In this document: in pieces, positions 60,131-64,000 of the stretch
Layout: each line of letters starts with the position of its first letter
How positions within the stretch are numbered: the first letter of the stretch is position 1
Assembly: GCA_015499995.1 (NCBI GenBank)
Contig: JADNRV010000120.1
Location: 99,187 to 163,186, forward strand
DNA: 64,000 nt
Reading direction: 5' to 3'
Source: Flammula alnicola
Lineage: Eukaryota > Basidiomycota > Agaricomycetes > Agaricales > Strophariaceae
Position numbers and translations under genes: made by a program
The notes under the pieces: generated by a model
Seen by the model: the letters and a program-made list of their open reading frames with translations, nothing else
Database searches by the model: none
Told to the model about the DNA's origin: nothing

Positions 60131-60908
60131 ATGTATTTCTTCAAATCCCTCATCGCCATGTCGCTTCTCGCCATGGGAAGTGTCAGGAATACTGCAGCTG
60201 CGCCCGTACGTATTGGCCCTCCATCAGGGCATAGTTTAATGGGGAGACTATCATCTGAAATTCTTGATTTCCGCAGGCTTGCTTGATCCTCCAGCCTGGT
60301 AACTACAATATCGAAAGTGTAGGCTTTCCCGGAGAACTTTTGGATATCGCACTTCTTCAGTTCCTGCCTCAACGTTGAACGTCATCTTCGTGGAGCAAAC
60401 CCCTCCGCAGGGACAGCTCGGTGTGGTAAGAGCTTCGAGTATTGGTCGCTTTCCTCATTGCTGATGATACTGTGAATTGTACAGTGGGCTCTTACGAACG
60501 CTGACCAAGGCGGTTATCACATCCAGAACGTCGGGCTTGGTCAAAATGTGTCGACCATCCATCTATCGAATCTGTTAGTGATTCCTCGTTGAAAATTTTG
60601 CCGGTCTTGCTTACGCTTATGATTCTAGGGCTTATTCCTAGCCCAAGTCGGGCCCGCAGGCGCTCCAGCAAGCACCTACGCCATTGAATGCGCCGGCAGC
60701 GGCCAGTATGTCGTAAGTGTACCGCCGGTTTAGTAACCTCCTGCCTAATTCTGACCATGATTTCCAGATCAAAAATGTCACCGCCGATCAGTTGTGGACC
60801 ACAGTTGCTAACGGAAGTCCCGGAGGACTTGCTTTCGTAGGTGTCTGCCAACTCGACTCATCAATTTTCACTCAACTTTTTACGACAGATGGAACTCAGG
60901 CCTGCTGA
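60131..60908 (+). pseudogene. Secreted beta-trefoil-like paralogue with one frameshift
   Basis: It resembles the gene at 35775-36465 in signal peptide (MYFFKSLIAMSLLAMGSV), intron positions and the blocks PGNYNIESVGFPGE, TPPQGQLGVWALTNADQGGY, QVGPAGAPASTYAIECAGSG and DQLWTTVANGSPGGLAF. It has an extra intron after the signal peptide (60209-60276) and one near the 3' end. In exon 2 at about 60345-60355 the frame slips: the first frame stops after LQFLPQR, while the family frame continues in TLNVIFVEQTPPQGQLGV. Either the copy is broken or one base is wrong. All other exons are open and splice correctly, which favours a recent event or an error. Confidence 0.6.
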
Positions 60909-61466
60909 CGGATCTGCTATCCAGAAGTTCTTGTTCCACTCTCTTTAGACCAGTAGTCAGTTTATTTCCAGATTATAAGTAGCTATGTAGCACGGACTTT
61001 ATTCCTGAGCCGTACATAATATATTGGACTAGGGGCATATGTTTCTTCATCAGGAAGGATTGAAAATATTCCCGGACTAACAGTGAAAACCTGAGCTAAC
61101 CCATGGTCTGATAATGAGTGGCCGATGGAAGAGGGAAGAGAGAACTCAGGAGAGATTTTTTGAAGTGGGCCTTCGCCAATCGTGGCACATTTCACGTGCG
61201 TGTGAATATGATCTAATCTTATCTCTATTACGTTTTCATGATCATTAATAATCGCTTGGAGTCAGAATTTTATGTCGCTCAAACTCTCACCGCCTCGACC
61301 ACACAGACACCGTCCACCCCTTCCACCATCCAGGATCCAGAACGCTAGGCTCGACCCCACGCCATCGTCGTCCGCGAAGGCGTCATCTACCTCACGGACG
61401 CATCCGGCTCGAAGGGTAAGAATAAGATCTACCGCGCTATCTCTTCCTCGAATCCTGGATCAAGCC
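60909..61466. other. Intergenic region and MET2 leader
   Basis: An in-frame ATG at 61272 would add 65 Ser/Pro/Arg-rich residues to the MET2 product. Another frame here reads ARPHAIVVREGVIYLTDASG, which looks like a remnant of a different gene end. I leave both unassigned. Confidence 0.35.
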
Positions 61467-62904
61467 ATGGCCTCTTATTCCTCTCTAATCGACCAATCGA
61501 TACATATCGTGCCCACTTTCACATTGGAATGCGGCGCGGTACTCAAGGATGCGCCAGTCGCGTATAAAACATGGGGAAAACTTAACGACGCACGGGATAA
61601 TGTTATGATTATCTGTCATGCATTTACTGGAAGTGCGGATGTTGAAGATTGGTGAGTGCTCGGGCTGCATTGTTGAAGAATAGTACTGAATCGTCTAGGT
61701 GGGGTCCATTAATGGGTCGCGGAAAGGCTTTCGACCCGAATCGTTTCTTCATCATCTGTGCCAATACCTTGGGGTCTCCCTATGGCTCAGCATCTCCCGT
61801 AACCATAGATCCTGACACCGGAAGACCCTATGGCCCAGAATTTCCACCAACGACCATTCGAGATGACGTTCGGTACGGTAGCAGCTGTTGTCTGCCCGGG
61901 TTGTCTTCTGACACATGATTCACAGTATCCATAAGCTCGTGCTCGACCACCTTAGGGTTCATTCCGTGGCCGTAGTGATTGGAGGGTCTATGGGTGGCAT
62001 GGCCGTGCTCGAATGGCCTCTTTGCACCCCTCCTGGCTTCGTGCGACGAATAGTTCCCATAGCCACCTCAGCACGTCATTCAGCGTGGTGTATCAGCTGG
62101 GGAGAAGCCCAACGGCAGAGTATTTACAGCGACCCGGGCTATCAAGACGGTTACTATACCTCCCAACCAGCCTCTGGTCTGGCGGCCGCCAGGATGAGTG
62201 CATTGCTTACCTACCGTTCGAGAGATTCCTTTGAGAGTCGCTTCGGACGCAAACCCCAACTAAATCAACTCTCCAAAAATGGCACCCTCACGCCTCCCGC
62301 ATCACCTAAACTCTCTTCACATGCCGACGACGCATTCGCTGTCCATAACGATGGTCTGCGGAATGCGAAACCACGCCAAACACAGTCTCATGGTGATACC
62401 TCTGGCGAGCAATCGACCACGCCCACGGGGCAGAAGCCGCCGATTTTCTCCGCCCAGTCTTATCTTCGATACCAAGGAGACAAATTTACTGCCCGCTTCG
62501 ACGCGAACTGCTACATCCATATTACCCGTAAACTCGATACCCACGATGTTGCCCGAGACCGCGTCTTCGATTCAGATGAGACACTGTCTCTGGCGAAAGT
62601 ATTGGCCACCCTCCCTCCTCGCGCGCTCGTCATCAGTATCGCGACCGACGGGCTCTTCACCACTTCTGAGCAAAGGGAACTCGCTGAACACATACCCCAA
62701 GCGGAGCTGGTAGTCATACCCTCCCCCGATGGCCATGATGGGTTTTTATTGGAGTTTGAGCAGATCAATATGCACATTCTCAGGTTTCTGAAGCGGGAGT
62801 TCCCAGAATATTATGGCGCCGAGGTCGAAAAGGTCGAGGAGGGATTCGCGATCAAAAAGACCAGTGTATTTGGAGAGGCGGAGGTAGATATCACTCAATG
62901 GTAA
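61467..62904 (+). CDS. MET2: Homoserine O-acetyltransferase
   Basis: Exons 61467-61651, 61699-61872 and 61926-62904 give 445 residues, close to the usual fungal length. The protein transfers acetyl from acetyl-CoA to homoserine, the committed step to methionine and cysteine. It is an alpha/beta-hydrolase: nucleophile S141 in IGGSMGGMAVLEW, D361 in IATDGLF, and H390 in SPDGHDGFLLEF form the triad. Family blocks GSADVEDWW, DPNRFFIICANTLGSPYGS and SWGEAQRQSIYSDPGY are present. A low-complexity insert (about residues 240-300) separates core and cap, as in fungal MET2. I chose the ATG at 61467; the one at 61272 stays in frame but adds a low-complexity leader. No neighbouring sulfur gene is seen. 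Confidence 0.92.
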
Positions 62905-64000
62905 CATTGATCAGCTTTTAACCGTTTTCCCGAATGCGGAACACCTAGAGTCTAGCTAATACTGTCGACCCTTTATATTCAGCAAAGCTGTAGAGACAGA
63001 TAGACTAAACCTGTTTGGTGTGGTCGTAGAACATATAAAATTTAAGGAACCTTGCGTGGCTAAGCGCTAGACGTTTAATGTTCGGATTCTTGTTGGAATA
63101 TTGAACGAATGTATGCACGTACATTGGCCGCTGGAGGGCTCAATGCGATCGCGCAGAAGAGATGGCTGTTCGGACTGAAGGGGGATGTAACTTGTCTTTC
63201 AGAGCGCCATGGGCTGGGGTAGACAAAGTTGCGAGAGAATCAGATGGAGAAAAATGTGTCATAGCAGCTACGATGCAATGAGGGGATGACAATGACATTG
63301 ACTGTACTCGGAAAACGGTAAATAGCGGATCTAAAAATATAGCATGCTAAGAGAGCACCAGCAACGAAGTTGCCATCACGTTTAGAACTTTTAATAGTTC
63401 CCAGTCAACCGTTCAAATGCACGTCAAAATTACTATCCATAGTGGGGTATACCAGATTTCAGAAGCCTGCATCTCTTGTGTAAGCTTCACTCATGTAAGG
63501 TGTTGCTATATTGCGGTAGATATTGTGTCCATACTCACAATAAAACTGATCAATCAAATTCTGCAATTGGGAAAAAAACTAAGGAAATAAAGAAAAATTT
63601 ACAGTGAGCGAAATCAAGAAAATTGTAATGTCGAATGACCATTAGTAGGCATGTGTGTCTGCGGTGCACAGTACTTAAGTAGAAGAAATGGATAAGATGT
63701 GTACAAAAGGATATGCAATAACTATCCTGAGATATGAGCCGATGCGGAAAACACACCTTACTTGAATCGGACCCGAATGTATTAAAAATACTCAGTGTGG
63801 ATGCAGTCCTTGACAGCCTCGGAGTTGAATGTGCTCCAGCCTCCATTGGGAACCCGCGATCAATCCTGGTACAACTGCCATGTGTGATTTGTGAATGACG
63901 CTCCACCCTGACTATCGAAGTCTGGGAATAAGTTGTGGTAAGCAGGGGGTGGGAGCGGGTGGTACTCCGTCGGGATTAAACTTGCAGAGGAAAAGGTAGT
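62905..64000. other. Region downstream of MET2
   Basis: About 1.1 kb with AT-rich stretches and no supportable gene. A minus-strand frame at 63550-63906 shows no domain. The end of the window could hold the start or end of a further gene. Confidence 0.35.

Noticed and set aside
61272..61466. A 65-residue N-terminal extension of MET2
   Set aside because: It stays in frame but is low-complexity, and the family's conserved part starts just after the ATG at 61467.

Overview
The window is nuclear DNA of a filamentous basidiomycete, most likely an Agaricomycete mushroom. Genes are broken by many short GT-AG introns of about 45-65 nt. The recognisable proteins are fungal: the meiotic SPO22/ZIP4 family, the Chs7 chitin-synthase export chaperone, a GMC alcohol oxidase, homoserine O-acetyltransferase and a branched-chain dehydrogenase E2. 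I saw no tRNA, rRNA, CRISPR array or bacterial-type operon.

Layout. Positions 1-6.4 kb are ordinary: a small membrane-protein gene diverges from a large SPO22/ZIP4-like gene. About 9.2-10.9 kb holds a decayed UTP18-like WD40 pseudogene. From 10.9 to 46.6 kb the window is a duplicated, transposon-rich mosaic. Its core is a three-gene cassette, here called X, Y and Z. Y is a 199-200 residue protein of unknown function with one intron. It occurs five times with an open reading frame (12.2, 17.5, 19.7, 31.0 and 41.6 kb). Z is a secreted basic Pro/His/Lys-rich protein with one intact copy (13.9 kb) and two broken ones. X is poorly resolved. Interleaved with the cassettes are two DUF4238-like genes, three fragments of a kinase-like gene, the real Chs7 gene and a 3' fragment of Chs7.

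Mobile DNA. A 389-bp foldback MITE with a TA duplication lies at 13.05 kb, and the sister cassette copy lacks it. Two nested elements with CAGTGGTG termini and 8-bp target duplications occupy 21.65-27.58 kb. They hold GC-rich minisatellites, a run of short near-perfect hairpins, and exon-intron-like units. A complete 3.15-kb DDE transposon with 38-bp inverted repeats (38.04-41.19 kb) sits inside one Z copy.

From 46.9 kb the content is mostly single-copy: a GMC oxidoreductase, the branched-chain E2, a vWA-domain protein, an SDR, a small secreted beta-trefoil-like protein whose paralogue lies at 35.8-36.5 kb, and MET2. The housekeeping genes share no pathway. The feature of interest is the local amplification of the X-Y-Z cassette together with the elements that have broken it up.
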